Source: Chrysomallon squamiferum (lineage: Eukaryota > Mollusca > Gastropoda > Neomphalida > Peltospiridae). From it: a DNA stretch of 64,000 nt. A program made the translations under genes and the position numbers. Within the stretch, counting starts at the first letter, position 1. Every line of letters starts with the position of its first letter. Below are positions 9,823 through 22,400 of this stretch, piece by piece. The DNA is taken from assembly GCA_012295275.1 (NCBI GenBank), contig CM022670.1:2245835-2309834 (forward strand), in the 5' to 3' direction. The notes under the pieces are model-generated. The model searched no databases. It had not been told where the DNA came from and saw nothing but the letters and a program-made list of their open reading frames with translations.

Positions 9823-12466
9823 AGGCTAATTCAGAATGACCTTGCCCCATAACCTTTTTTTTCAGCAAACCTCTGTGATCTTATCCCACAACCTCTTAAT
9901 TCAGTAAATCCACTATAAGCTTGTCCCTCAACCTCTTGGTTCAGTAAACCACTATAAACTTGTCCCACAATCTCTTAATTCAGTAAACCACAATGAGCTT
10001 GTCCCTCAATCTCTTGGTTCAGTAAACCACTATAAACTTGTCTCACAATCTCTTAATTCAGTAAATCACTATAAGCTTGTCCCTCAACCTCTTGGTTCAG
10101 TAAACCACTATAAACTTGTCTCACAAGCTTTTATTTCAGTACACCACTTGGAGCTTGTTGCACAATTCTTAAAACAAAAAACTCTATGGGTTTATCTCAC
10201 AATTTCTTAATTCAGTAAACCACTATGAGCTAGTCTCACAATTTCTTAATTCAGTAAACCACTATGAGCTTGTCTCACAATCTCTTAATTCAGTAAACCA
10301 CTATGAGCTTGTCTCACAATCTCTTAATTCAGTAAACCACTATGAGCTAGTTTCACAATCTCTTAATTCAGTAAAACACTATGAGCTTGTCTCACAATCT
10401 CTTAATTCAGTAAACCACTATGAGCTAGTCTCACAATCTCTTAATTCAGTAAAACACTATGAGCTAGTCTCACAATTTCTTAATTCAGTAAACCACTATG
10501 AGCTTGTCTCACAATCTCTTAATTCAGTAAAACACTATGAGCTTGTCTCACAATCTCTTAATTCAGTAAAACACTATGAGCTTGTCTCACAATCTCTTAA
10601 TTCAGTAAACCACTATGAGCTTGTCTCACAATCTCTTAATTCAGTAAACCACTATGAGCTAGTTTCACAATCTCTTAATTCAGTAAAACACTATGAGCTT
10701 GTCTCACAATCTCTTAATTCAGTAAACCACTATGAGCTAGTCTCACAATCTCTTAATTCAGTAAAACACTATGAGCTAGTCTCACAATTTCTTAATTCAG
10801 TAAACCACTATGAGCTAGTTTCACAATCTCTTAATTCAGTAAAACACTATGAGCTTGTCTCACAATCTCTTAATTCAGTAAACCACTATGAGCTTGTCTC
10901 ACAATCTCTTAATTCAGTAAAACACTATGAGCTTGTCTCACAATCTCTTAATTCAGTAAAACACTATGAGCTAGTCTCACAATTTCTTAATTCAGTAAAC
11001 CACTATGAGCTTGTCTCACAATCTCTTAATTCAGTAAAACACTATGAGCTTGTCTCACAATCTCTTAATTCAGTAAAACACTATGAGCTTGTCTCACAAT
11101 CTCTTAATTCAGTAAACCACTATGAGCTTGTCTCACAATCTCTTAATTCAGTAAACCACTATGAGCTAGTTTCACAATCTCTTAATTCAGTAAAACACTA
11201 TGAGCTTGTCTCACAATCTCTTAATTCAGTAAACCACTATGAGCTAGTCTCACAATCTCTTAATTCAGTAAAACACTATGAGCTAGTCTCACAATTTCTT
11301 AATTCAGTAAACCACTATGAGCTAGTTTCACAATCTCTTAATTCAGTAAAACACTATGAGCTTGTCTCACAATCTCTTAATTCAGTAAACCACTATGAGC
11401 TTGTCTCACAATCTCTTAATTCAGTAAAACACTATGAGCTTGTCTCACAATCTCTTAATTCAGTAAAACACTATGAGCTTGTCTCACAATCTCTTAATTC
11501 AGTAAAACACTATGAGCTTGTCTCACAATCTCTTAATTCAGTAAAACACTATGAGCTTGTCTCACAATCTCTTAATTCAGTAAAACACTATGAGCTTGTC
11601 TCACAATCTCTTAATTCAGTAAACCACTATGAGCTTGTCTCACAATCTCTTAATTCAGTAAAACACTATGAGCTAGTTTCACAATCTCTTAATTCAGTAA
11701 AACACTATGAGCTTGTCTCACAATCTCTTAATTCAGTAAAACACTATGAGCTTGTCTCACAATCTCTTAATTCAGTAAACCACTATGAGCTAGTCTCACA
11801 ATCTCTTAATTCAGTAAAACACTATGAGCTTGTCTCACAATCTCTTAATTCAGTAAAGCACTATGAGCTAGTCTCACAATCTCTTAATTCAGTAAACCAC
11901 TATGAGCTTGTTTCACAATCTCTTAATTCAGTAAAACACTATGAGCTAGTCTCACAATCTCTTAATTCAGTAAAACACTATGAGCTAGTCTCACAATCTC
12001 TTAATTCAGTAAAACACTATGAGCTTGTCTCACAATCTCTTAATTCAGTAAAACACTATGAGCTTGTCTCACAATCTCTTAATTCAGTAAACCACTATGA
12101 GCTAGTCTCACAATCTCTTAATTCAGTAAACCACTATGAGCTTGTCTCACAATCTCTTAATTCAGTAAAGCACTATGAGCTAGTCTCACAATCTCTTAAT
12201 TCAGTAAACCACTATGAGCTTGTTTCACAATCTCTTAATTCAGTAAAACACTATGAGCTAGTCTCACAATCTCTTAATTCAGTAAAACACTATGAGCTAG
12301 TCTCACAATCTCTTAATTCAGTAAAACACTATGAGCTTGTCTCACAATCTCTTAATTCAGTAAAACACTATGAGCTTGTCTCACAATCTCTTAATTCAGT
12401 AAAACACTATGAGCTTGTCTTGCAAGTGGTTAATTCAGTAAACGCTAAGAGCCTGACTTACAACCT
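9823..12466. repeat. 39-bp minisatellite array, about 66 units, with higher-order structure
   Basis: The unit can be read as CTTGTCTCACAATCTC, TTAATTCAGTAAAA, CACTATGAG (39 bases). Unit starts at 10201, 10474, 10981, 11293, 11839, 12151 and 12385 are all separated by exact multiples of 39, so the core has no net indels. The main variable sites are CTT/CTA, GTC/GTT, AAA/AAC/AAG and TCT/TTT. The order of variants at 10474-10980 is repeated at 10981-11487 (period 507 = 13 units). A second block marked by the rare AAAG variant repeats at spacing 312 (8 units) in 11.84-12.4 kb. Units at the left edge (9823-10200) are diverged and alternate in a 78-base dimer, and the right edge decays at 12420-12466. 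Young identical units in the middle and old ones at the edges are typical of growth by unequal exchange. There are no spacers between units, so this is not a CRISPR array. Confidence 0.97.
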
Positions 12467-12503
12467 ATTAACAAAAGAAGAAATTTTTTTTATCTTGATT
12501 TAG
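10173..12503 (+). other. 776-codon open frame of a 13-residue repeat inside the minisatellite (no ATG)
   Basis: One plus-strand frame of the array is open from just after a TAA at 10170-10172 to a TAG at 12501-12503. Each 39-base unit reads LVSQSLNSV(K/N)HYE, and variants give Q(S/F)L. The other five frames have a stop in every unit. After the array the frame runs through a further 25 or so non-repeat codons before the stop. No in-frame ATG exists, so it could be translated only if spliced onto an upstream coding exon; none is evident. Most variable sites fall in third codon positions (CTT/CTA, GTC/GTT, AAA/AAG/AAC), and TCT/TTT is the exception. A frame this long is expected whenever a stop-free unit whose length is a multiple of three is homogenised, so openness alone is weak evidence. 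I recognise no protein family. Function unknown. Confidence 0.35.
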
Positions 12504-12997
12504 AACTGGAAATGTCATAAATCCTTTCACATACATACATAATAAAATATTTTTAAGCTTTCTGTACATAACATTTATAAAAACAAAATCATTTACGAGT
12601 ACATATATTTGCAATGAACTTCAGATGAGTTTATCTCATCTTGGAAATACAATAAATACTCAGACATCAAATGCTTCCTAACTAGATAAAGATATTTGTT
12701 GTAATACTGTGAAAAGTGGTCCTGGCATCATACTATGGTGTTTAGTGCCAGATAAAACTGTCTGAGCAGAATAACATAAATAACAAAACGGCTAAGTACA
12801 GTAAATCAGAAACATAACAGCAATCTTGAAATTCATGAAAATCCTTACTGATGATAGAAAGACAATAACACCATATCTTAAAAAAAAAACTAAAAAAAAA
12901 CTAAATAAATAAATAAGAGAAATGTTATTTTATTTCTTAGCATGATCATATCAATAATAATAATAATGATAATAAAAAAAAAAAAAAAAAAAAAAAA

Positions 12998-13039
<42 letters not shown>

Positions 13040-15955
13040 TGGAAACAAAACAGAATCAAATTATTGTGGGTACATAAGTACTTCTTACTGAGTACATATG
13101 TACTTGTTCATATATATTAAACCATGGTGTCTATGTCTAGTCACACAGACTTTTAAAATGATTTGATCTATATTCACGCCTTTTTAAAGTTATACTTAAA
13201 AGATGAAAACATACTGAAATTGATACACTGTGGAAGTTTTACAACAATTATATTACTACTACTATTACTACTGATAATAATAATTCAACCACAGTTAAAT
13301 TTGCTGCACTGTTACATGTTGAAACCTTTAATTAATTAATTAATTTGAAGATTATGATGCAAAAATATTGGGAGGAAAAGTTTACAAAAAAAAATGTAAA
13401 CAAAATGAACAAGAAGAATATCTCCACCATACAAAACAGAAATATCTCATATTTCCTAAGCATAAATAAAATCCATATTCTTGATTAAAACCTGTCCTCA
13501 ATGCTAGTAATAGCACATTCCACAAACATATGATTGTGATAAACAAGAAGCTTTAGGCCTTTCAAGATAATTGTGGTCACAATAACACTCTAATGATTAA
13601 TACACACAAAAACACATGTCTACAATGACAAAAACCCAGATCATGTTTGTACATCATTTGTGAAATATTTGAGGCACAGAAGGTGTTATTGATCTGTTTA
13701 TTTGGCAAATATTAACCTTCTGTCTCCATTTCTCACTGAGAAACTCTATCTTCTTATATTTTGCCAGCCATTTTGTTCATTCAGGTAAAGGGATAGCTTC
13801 AGAAACTAAAAGGAAAATGTCGATTTCTTTTTATATTTATCCATATGTTCAATTATTTCAAATAACATATGGTTTACCAAAAGTCACTTTAAAAAAAATA
13901 AAAAAAATAAATACTTAGTCAATATATTTATTGTCTTTTTATTTTTATAACTAAATTTTCGTGAAAGGAAAACTTGTTTAAAAAGTGTCTAAATCATCAT
14001 TCCTTTACTGACATTTTCAACTGCTATTCATTTTGATTCTGGATTTATGCTGAAAAACAAAATACACTGTCTGTCCATTGTGATAATTTGCCAGATGATC
14101 ACCACAGAAAAACAGATAAAAAACCCAAAAATCGTCTTGTTGGCTGACTGTGTAAATCCATTTGAGTAAATCAAAGAAAGTATGACATTTACAGAGACAT
14201 GGATGACAGACTAATAGAAAGGGAAGTGAAACAGAACAAGATAAAAGGATTGAAATGGAGAACATTTCAGGATAGGAAGAGAAAGGGGTGGGCAGTAAAA
14301 ATAAATTTTAAAAACTGAGGAGGTGGGAACACAGACAACGATGAATTATCACTGTTTTGTTTTGCTATAAACTAAAATGGGTTATGATTTCAGATTGTAT
14401 TTGTCTTTTTTCAGAAATAAACTGAATGTTTAATATCAAAGCTGGATGATGATTCATGGAACTTAGAGGTATTCAAAATAATAAATTTTTGGGGCATCTG
14501 AATTACACAGCTGTGACACAATCTTTTGAATCTTACTTGGCTGAACATTTGTCAAAGCAAAAATGTAACAGATGACATGTCAAACCACTCAGACCAGCTG
14601 ACCCCATTTTCAATCACTGACAGTGGATTCTTTTATCTTCTTACCCCCACACACTTACCAACACATTAGCCATGTCTTGGCTCTGTTGTTCTTGGCATCT
14701 GTAACCAATGACAACTTGGAAGGCAAACTACACTGTCATAAAATCAATTAAGTACACAGATGTACCAAGTTTTGGTAAAACATGACGCGACTTGTTAAAC
14801 TGATTTTTAATACATCTTTGGCCAAACGAGTAAGATTTTGGAATCAAGCTGCTTATGGTAAAATCCTATTTGTCACAAGTCAGACAGCTCAATACAAGCA
14901 TTCAGATGTCAGGAAACAGTTGTCAGGTGAAGCTACAAATGAGTCAAGATGTCTTCACATCATCAAAGCAGTTTGGTAAAACAATTAGGACCAGTTAAAA
15001 TGATACAGAAAGATAAAGTTATTTGAAGTTTCGGAAGCAGACTATAGTCATGTGTTGTTGGGTTTTTGTTTTATGTAAAACATTTAAAAGTTAACTTAGG
15101 AATTCAGAAAAGGAATGGACAGTATCAGAATGGTAGATGTAACTTCTAAAATGAAATGAATTTTATTACAAAAGAAAATAATATTACACAAAAGGGAAAA
15201 GGTAGGATATTTTCCTCTCTATATCAAATTAACAGGCTCACGTGCATTAACAAGAAGCTGCAATTTTTTTCAATCATATAAGCCAATTTTGGCTGAAAAT
15301 ACTAAATCAGTGTATTAAAGGCATTCCCATGATAGCAGTTAAGAAGACCCAGAAGATTCTGTCACTGAAACCATGTTAAACACAAAGAAAACTAACAAGA
15401 TCAAATAATGTGGATGTCTGACATAACACACATCATTCAAAAATGTTTGTCTTATTTTTCTTTAACCTAAATTGTAAATAAACTAATACCATTGCCAGAA
15501 ACCCCTCAACAAAAAGAAGTTGAAACAAAGAATGTTTTTTTTTTTCATTAATTTAGATGAAAATAAGATGATCAGCTGAAATCACTCTATTTGTTTATCA
15601 GTTTTTGTCAAAAGAAGTCATTTCACCCTAGAGGCTATAAAATATAAAACAGTTTGGATAATGTAATTATATTATTCAGAACAGTCTACATGAAATGGGA
15701 ATAAAAGCAATAACATTACAGGTCAATAGTATTTTATTTTGGTTGAAGCACGTCCCAAGTAGATCTGGTTTTAAAGTTTAGCTACTATTTTATGTTTATA
15801 TCAAGTATTTGTGATTGTTATTTTTTATATTGCTTAATATGTTAAATATCATTATAATAAAAGTACTTTTTTGTCTTTTTCTTAAACATAAATATTTTGT
15901 TTTGATCTTTTTCTTTCTTGCACATGTGCGGCTTAATGCATACACAGAAGCAAAC
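12504..15955. other. Non-coding stretch between the minisatellite and the large CA tract
   Basis: Ordinary AT-rich DNA with a compound A26/(AAT)n tract at about 12952-13040 and scattered ATT runs. Short open frames (for example 14017-14265 minus) match nothing I know. No RNA gene or promoter element could be supported. Confidence 0.5.
12952..13040. repeat. Poly-A plus (AAT)n tract
   Basis: AAT units, a run of roughly 26 A, then about 14 AAT units. A poly-A run continuing into AAT could be the aged tail of a retroposon, but no recognisable body lies to its left. Confidence 0.9.
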
Positions 15956-16222
<267 letters not shown>

Positions 16223-19200
16223 AAACACCTAAACATATAATGATAAACACATACACATCTATATCTCTCTCTCTCTCTCACATTTGTACTTTATACATGT
16301 GTGGACATGCATAATTTTTAACACATCCCCACCAGAGATTCTGTTCAAACATACTTATTATGGGCGACATCTCTGACTTCCTCTCAGAGTTATGCACAAG
16401 TGAGATAACTAAATTATGGCTGTCTACCCTTTAATAAAATATCCACTTTCCATATCTTCAGTCAGGTTTATTCATTTTGAGCTTTTTACATTTTTAGCCT
16501 GTGGAAGTTTCTCAGACTAATGACCATTACAGTGATAGTCGAATCTGCCCAATGTCTAACAGATCGTCACTGATTCCAACATCTAGAAAATTGATTCACA
16601 TTATATACCAGCCAAAGTACTTATAAAAATTGGTCTTCCATGAAAGCTGGGTAGTAATGAATCAAATTAACGAGACTGACCATTACCCAAGGCCAAATCT
16701 TGATATTAGCTCACAATTTACAACCATACAAGTTTGATATGTATTAAGTCTCTTGAGAAGTCATCAGATGATACAATAAAATGAAGTCTGATACATTTAG
16801 TTAGATGTTAAAGCTTCTATAAACAGAAATCAATGACTGAAATCTATACCCAAACATAGATATAGTTGTATCTATCTGTCTGTAATCATAAACACATGCA
16901 AACACACCTAGCTAGACAGACTGACGTACAGGCATATAAGCAATACTTCTATGAAAAATGTATACCACAGAAATAAAATTGAACTAGTCTGCACATACTG
17001 TCTAAAAGAGATTCTGATTCAGGCTGTTTTGTTCTAATGTATCTGACTCTTGCTCACTCTACCTTTCTTTCTCTTAACACCCATACAAGAGCTTCACAAA
17101 CAGCCTCACTTACTCACCCCTCTGTCTCTCTCTCTTTCTCTCAAACACAAACCAAAAACCCCCAAAGACTAAAGGCTTAAAATACAGGAGAAAGTATCCA
17201 TGACTTCCCAATCTTTGCTGTCTTCATCGGCATAATATTTGATGGTACTCAAACTTCCTTAAGATTAACAGTGGATCAAACAGATAACTCTGCCTACATG
17301 TTGCTCGTCATGTTATCAAAGGCATTAAGTTGTTCAGGATGTGAAACATGCTAATTGTAAAGTATGCATCAGTTCATTATTGTAAGTGACAAATTTAAGA
17401 GAGACATCAGTGACTAATGGAAAGGATATTAGCGAGACCAGACCTGTTATCTTCAAATTTCCCTATCATTAAAAACCTTGGATTCTTTGGCTAGAGTACA
17501 TTAGTACATACTAACACTGTAAGTTTCGGCATGGTTAAGCAAGGCAATAATTAATTCAATTGTCTAAATATTCCTGTGTGCCCAAAGACTTTTTTGTTGC
17601 CTCCAGGAGATAAAAAAAATATTCACTACTTATGGTTTGAGGAAAAAACAAACATTCATTATATATAACCTTGAGAAGAATTTATTTGCACGAGTTTTTT
17701 ATTTTTATTTTTTTATTTTTTGTTTTTAAGGATATTTGTTTGAGGCCCTTGGGAAAGAAAAAAAAAAAAATCCAAGAAATCAGTTACGACAGTGAATGCA
17801 CAACCAAGCTTGTGACTACAAACAATAGATATTTAAAAAAAAATAAAAAATTAATAAATAAATACTATTTTTTAATAATTATTATTATTTATTTTTTTTA
17901 CATTATTTATTTATTTATTTAATTGTTTTTATTAAAAAAAAAATTTATTGACAGGACTTAAAGCTAATAGTTTTCTTTTCATGACAATATAATTTAATGG
18001 TTGTGAATCTTGTAAAATGCTTTATCAATTATTCAACTAAGCCCAATTAGAGAAATCTGAATGACTTCCATTATAACTGATCTTTAGTGTCAGTTTACTT
18101 TGAGTAGCACCAAACACCTTTCAAGCAACATTTAAACACTTTGAACGTTACAAAATAGGAAATGCAGCATACAGAATAGATAATGGTTTTACAATGTAGG
18201 TCAGTGATAGAGGACTAATCTTTCAGTTATTCAAATCTTCCATGATTAATTAAGCTGTGAAAGTACTTAAAACTTCCAAGTTACTTTGACATGGTTTCAG
18301 ATTAAAAGCATTAAATTACGAATGGTTTTAGTTTTCTAGAGTTGAAGAGAGATCACAGAGTTTCTCATTTTTCTGAAATTTAAGTCAATTTTCAATTCTC
18401 TTTTGGAATTAATGAATTGTGCATTAGTTAAAGGCTGGTTTTTTTTTTTGAGGGGGGTTTTGTCTGTTAGTTGTATTGTTTTGTTTTTGTTTTGGGGGTT
18501 GGGGGTTATTTGGGTTTTTTCTGATCAAGAATATATGTTTGAAGACTTTGAAATGTCTGCAGTTGAGAATAATACATTGTCTTCTGGCAAAAGTTTATTT
18601 TTATTTTTCTTCAAGCAAAATGATTCTTTTTTTAAACAATGAAATTAATTTTAAAATCCTATTATCTGTTTTTTCTTTAGGGTCATGGTTAAACAACAGC
18701 TTATGGAAGAGAATATTTAATATATGTTTTAACCAAACAAAATAACATTTGATTTTGGATAAAGACACTAGATAATCAACTTGATAAATTAATCCCAAAC
18801 CAAATAAAGTTTATTTAATGGGAAAAAATAAAATAAATAAATAAATAAATAGTAATAATATTAGTTCATGGATAATTATCAAGTTTATTTTCTCAATCAG
18901 TACAATATAACCCAATTAAAATGTGGATGTGTTCACTAGAAACAAAATATTTCAAAGACAAATAATTAGTTACTAAGTTTACACTGTGGACTTTAGAACC
19001 ATTGTTGTACTGAGTACTGTAAAATAAAATACAGTTTTCCTCCTGGATCTGTACAATTACTGAGTCAACTTAAGCATCTTGAGCTGTAAGTGTTTCATCA
19101 CTGTTGCATGATGTTTCAACTTTATTTTGTTTTCTTTTAATCTTTGATTTAGTTAAAAGGTTTAACAGTTCAGAAGAATTCAAATGTCTTACAGTCTTCT

Positions 19201-19300
19201 GGGGAGAAAAAGTACATTTTATTTTGTAACAGCACTGAGATAGTATGTTTTGTTCTAACCTAACAATCTCTATTTATTTAGGTTTTGTTTAAATTTTTGT
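16223..19300. other. Non-coding stretch
   Basis: Includes relatively complex, less AT-biased sequence at 16.3-17.5 kb with several short open frames next to splice-like AGs, none matching a known protein. A/T-rich low-complexity sequence follows at 17.69-17.95 kb and a G/T-rich patch at 18.43-18.53 kb. No gene called. Confidence 0.45.
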
Positions 19301-19305
19301 CTTGA

Positions 19306-19453
19306 AATCTGTCTTATGAGTGAATGTTTGTGTCAACAGAATTATCCTATACACATCTTATTAATGATAGTAATATTAAAATCTGTGTTTATGAGTAAAT
19401 GTTTATGTCAATAGGATTATCCTGTAGGCAGTTTATTAATGACATTAATAATT
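19306..19453. repeat. Two-copy tandem duplication, period about 74 bp
   Basis: The phrase beginning AATCTGTCTTATGAGTGAAT at 19306 recurs as AATCTGTGTTTATGAGTAAA at 19380. Both are followed by TGTCAA, GGATTATCCT-like and TTATTAATGA blocks. The copies are clearly diverged, so this is an old event. Confidence 0.75.
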
Positions 19454-22400
19454 AATAATACAGAAACTAATTAAATTACACCAATAGATTTCTGCTACAG
19501 GCAGTTTCTAGTCGGATGAATAATAAAATGAGATAATAAAACTGTCAAATATTTTGATGTCAATATGACAGATTATGAGCATTAATAAACAAATAAAATA
19601 GGTGACAGTTTGTGTTCTGGTTAGTAATCTCAAGGTTTATAAATGTTTATTTTATAATAATTTATTTATTAAAATATATTTTTTAAATGACACTGAAAGG
19701 ATAAAAACTCAAAGCCTTAAAACACAAAATAACATTTTAATGTTAAAAAAGAATAATACCAAAAGAAAATGAAAATGAAAACTGTAATGGAATAAGATAT
19801 ATTGTTAAAAAAAATAATAGTAAAACTTGATAAACAGAAATTATGAAAATATTAATTTAAAAAATAATAATAATAAAACAAAAATGGAAATGAAAAGGAT
19901 ATGATAAAAGTCTGGGATAGATTGCTGATAATATAAAACATGATCAAATTAATATTTTGATTTCTAAAATTTATAAAAATTAAAAAAACAACTGATATTG
20001 GTTTAAGATATACTCTTTACATATAAAAACATAATAAAAGTAACATTTTACTTTTAAAAATTAATAATAATTAAGAAAATGGGAAATATAAAGAATATCA
20101 TAATGGTCTGGGATATGAAGAGAATAAGAACACAAAACACAGATTGCATTAGTGGTCTGCTATTTGCCCTTTGTTCCCACTTCCCACTGCGGGTGCTAAA
20201 GCAAAGCACAAAGGATCGATCTAGTCAAAGTAATTTTGTCTAATTAATCAAGTACTACAGCAAGAGAAAATTCCAACAACAAATTGTAATTCAAAGAAAT
20301 ATTTCTCTCCTACATCATGGTAATGACGTGTCTCTCATAGCACATGCATTCAAAACGCAGTAACTCTGCATCTACGAGAAATGTAGGAGTTTAAGATGTC
20401 CAAACACAATTATTAGTTTGGAAACGAAGGCCAGAAACACATTACCATCAAGCATGGGCAATGTTAATTTGCAAGACGTGGTTTAGGTGACTATTAAGCC
20501 CTTTGAGACAGCAAGGTAATACCAAGCTTTCATATTCAGAAGCCCACTCATTTGTCATTTGCACAGAGAAAAGTTCATGGCTTGTTTAAATTGCACATTA
20601 TGTTGTGATCTACACGGCAACTCTTAACCTTGCACGTTTAATGGCAACTCAGGCAGATATTTATGCATTCTGCTACTGAAATGAATGTGCTGCTATTATC
20701 CTCAGTTTCATGGTGCAGTTGACATTAATGCAGTAACTAATCTACTCTTTTATTATTTTTGTTCTCACAACAGAAACAGGACAGATTTGAAAGAATTATC
20801 TCTAACAACTAAAATCATAAACAAATTTGTAAATTTCATTCATATTTAGATATCGTGTTTCCATGTTTTAGAAAACTGATCTGAAATCCATTGACTTTTT
20901 TATGTGGAATATTGTACAAATACTAAATTCCTAATTTTTAAATTTTTATTATACTTAAAAACAACAACAACCTATTAATTTTAATAATAATAAAATAATG
21001 ATAATAATAATAAAAAGGAGAAGAAGAAGTAATATTTATCAGGACTTATTAACAGAAATCAGACTGAGAAATTAGAAACCATTAAAGGATATCTTTAAAA
21101 AAAAATGCTTTGAAAACAAAGAATAGCAGAATTAGTAAAAACTTAATTAACATACACTTTATATTTTCTGGTTTATAACTGGATTAATAATGTTGAGGTT
21201 AAATATAATGCCCAATTCAGATGGATTAACACTTAAACAATTGGTGGGTATAAAAATATCTTAGCTTGTAGACATATTGAATACCATATCATATTCTTGA
21301 TTCCAAGCAGCAACATATCCACACACAAAAAACACACCAAAACCCCATGTATTTAACTATCATTCATTTTATAAAAAGAAAACAAACAAAATAATTATTA
21401 TATTATAAAAATAATATTCCTGACATGTGTCCACCTATTGCATTGCAAGAAGAACAGTAACAATAAATAAACAAATATGAAATATGAAAGTATTCCCCTC
21501 AGACCTTGAAATGAGAAAAGTTTTATTAGAATTTCAAACAATAAATGGTTTGTGTCAAACCACAGAGATGGACAATTAATCCTGGTCAGGTACTGACAAT
21601 AAAACTGGGATTTGCTACAGAAAGTTTCACGACCCGACAATCTACATATATAAATGAGTTTTACACCAGTAATTGTTCAAGAAACATAACAGGGTCATTT
21701 GTTCAAATACTGTTAGCCATATTAAATAAATCTGAATTACTTCCACATGAGTGAAAGCAAATTATCAAAGTCCTTAAATTTTCTTCTTTTTTTTTCTTCT
21801 TTCTTTCTTTGTTCTTTTAAAAAGAAATCTTATAAATAAATAAATAAATAAAAATATTTAAATGCCCACTTCATTTTTTTGACAAGTAGCATGTAATTTA
21901 TTTTATATGAATATTCCTGTAAGAAAAGGACATACCTATAATTATTGAAAAAAAATGTATGAGGCTTTTGGTGAAATTGCAAATAGCCCTCAATTTACAG
22001 AGATTAATGACCTTACAAGCATTCATGCTTCAAAACACCAAAATACATCTCATTCCTTTAATGTTGCATTTTAGTTATTTATGCTTCACCAACCTTGAAA
22101 CAGGATCATTTCATAACCATAAAAAGTGCATTTAGCATATTTTTACATTAGTATTTTCCTTTGGAATTATGAGAGATTAAAAATGTTTTGCAAAAAGAAA
22201 AAAATAACTGTTTCCAAGTCATACATAAACAGCAATAATAATTTTAGCATTGTTACTTTTTGATTATAATGATTATTAAGGTTATGTTTTTAAACTAAAA
22301 CTATGTTTGGCATTACTTAAATAAGAAATAGGCTAAAACATATATCTTCTCTATATAAAAGATAACACAATTCTCTCTCTCTCACTGTTTTTATTTTTTA

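Noticed and set aside
9823-12466. CRISPR array
   Set aside because: Units are directly contiguous with no unique spacers, and the window is eukaryotic in character.
14630-14740. Minus-strand mini-exon between a TTACAG acceptor and a GTAAGTGTG donor
   Set aside because: Good splice sites, but two frames are equally open and neither matches a protein I know.
16499-16630. Plus-strand stop-free run after an AG, reading PVEVSQTNDHYSDSR and onward
   Set aside because: About 43 codons without stop is expected many times by chance in six frames of 64 kb; no homology recognised.
17180-17275. Minus-strand frame reading STIKYYADEDSKDWEVMD
   Set aside because: Coding-like composition but only about 28 codons, poor acceptor and no known relative.
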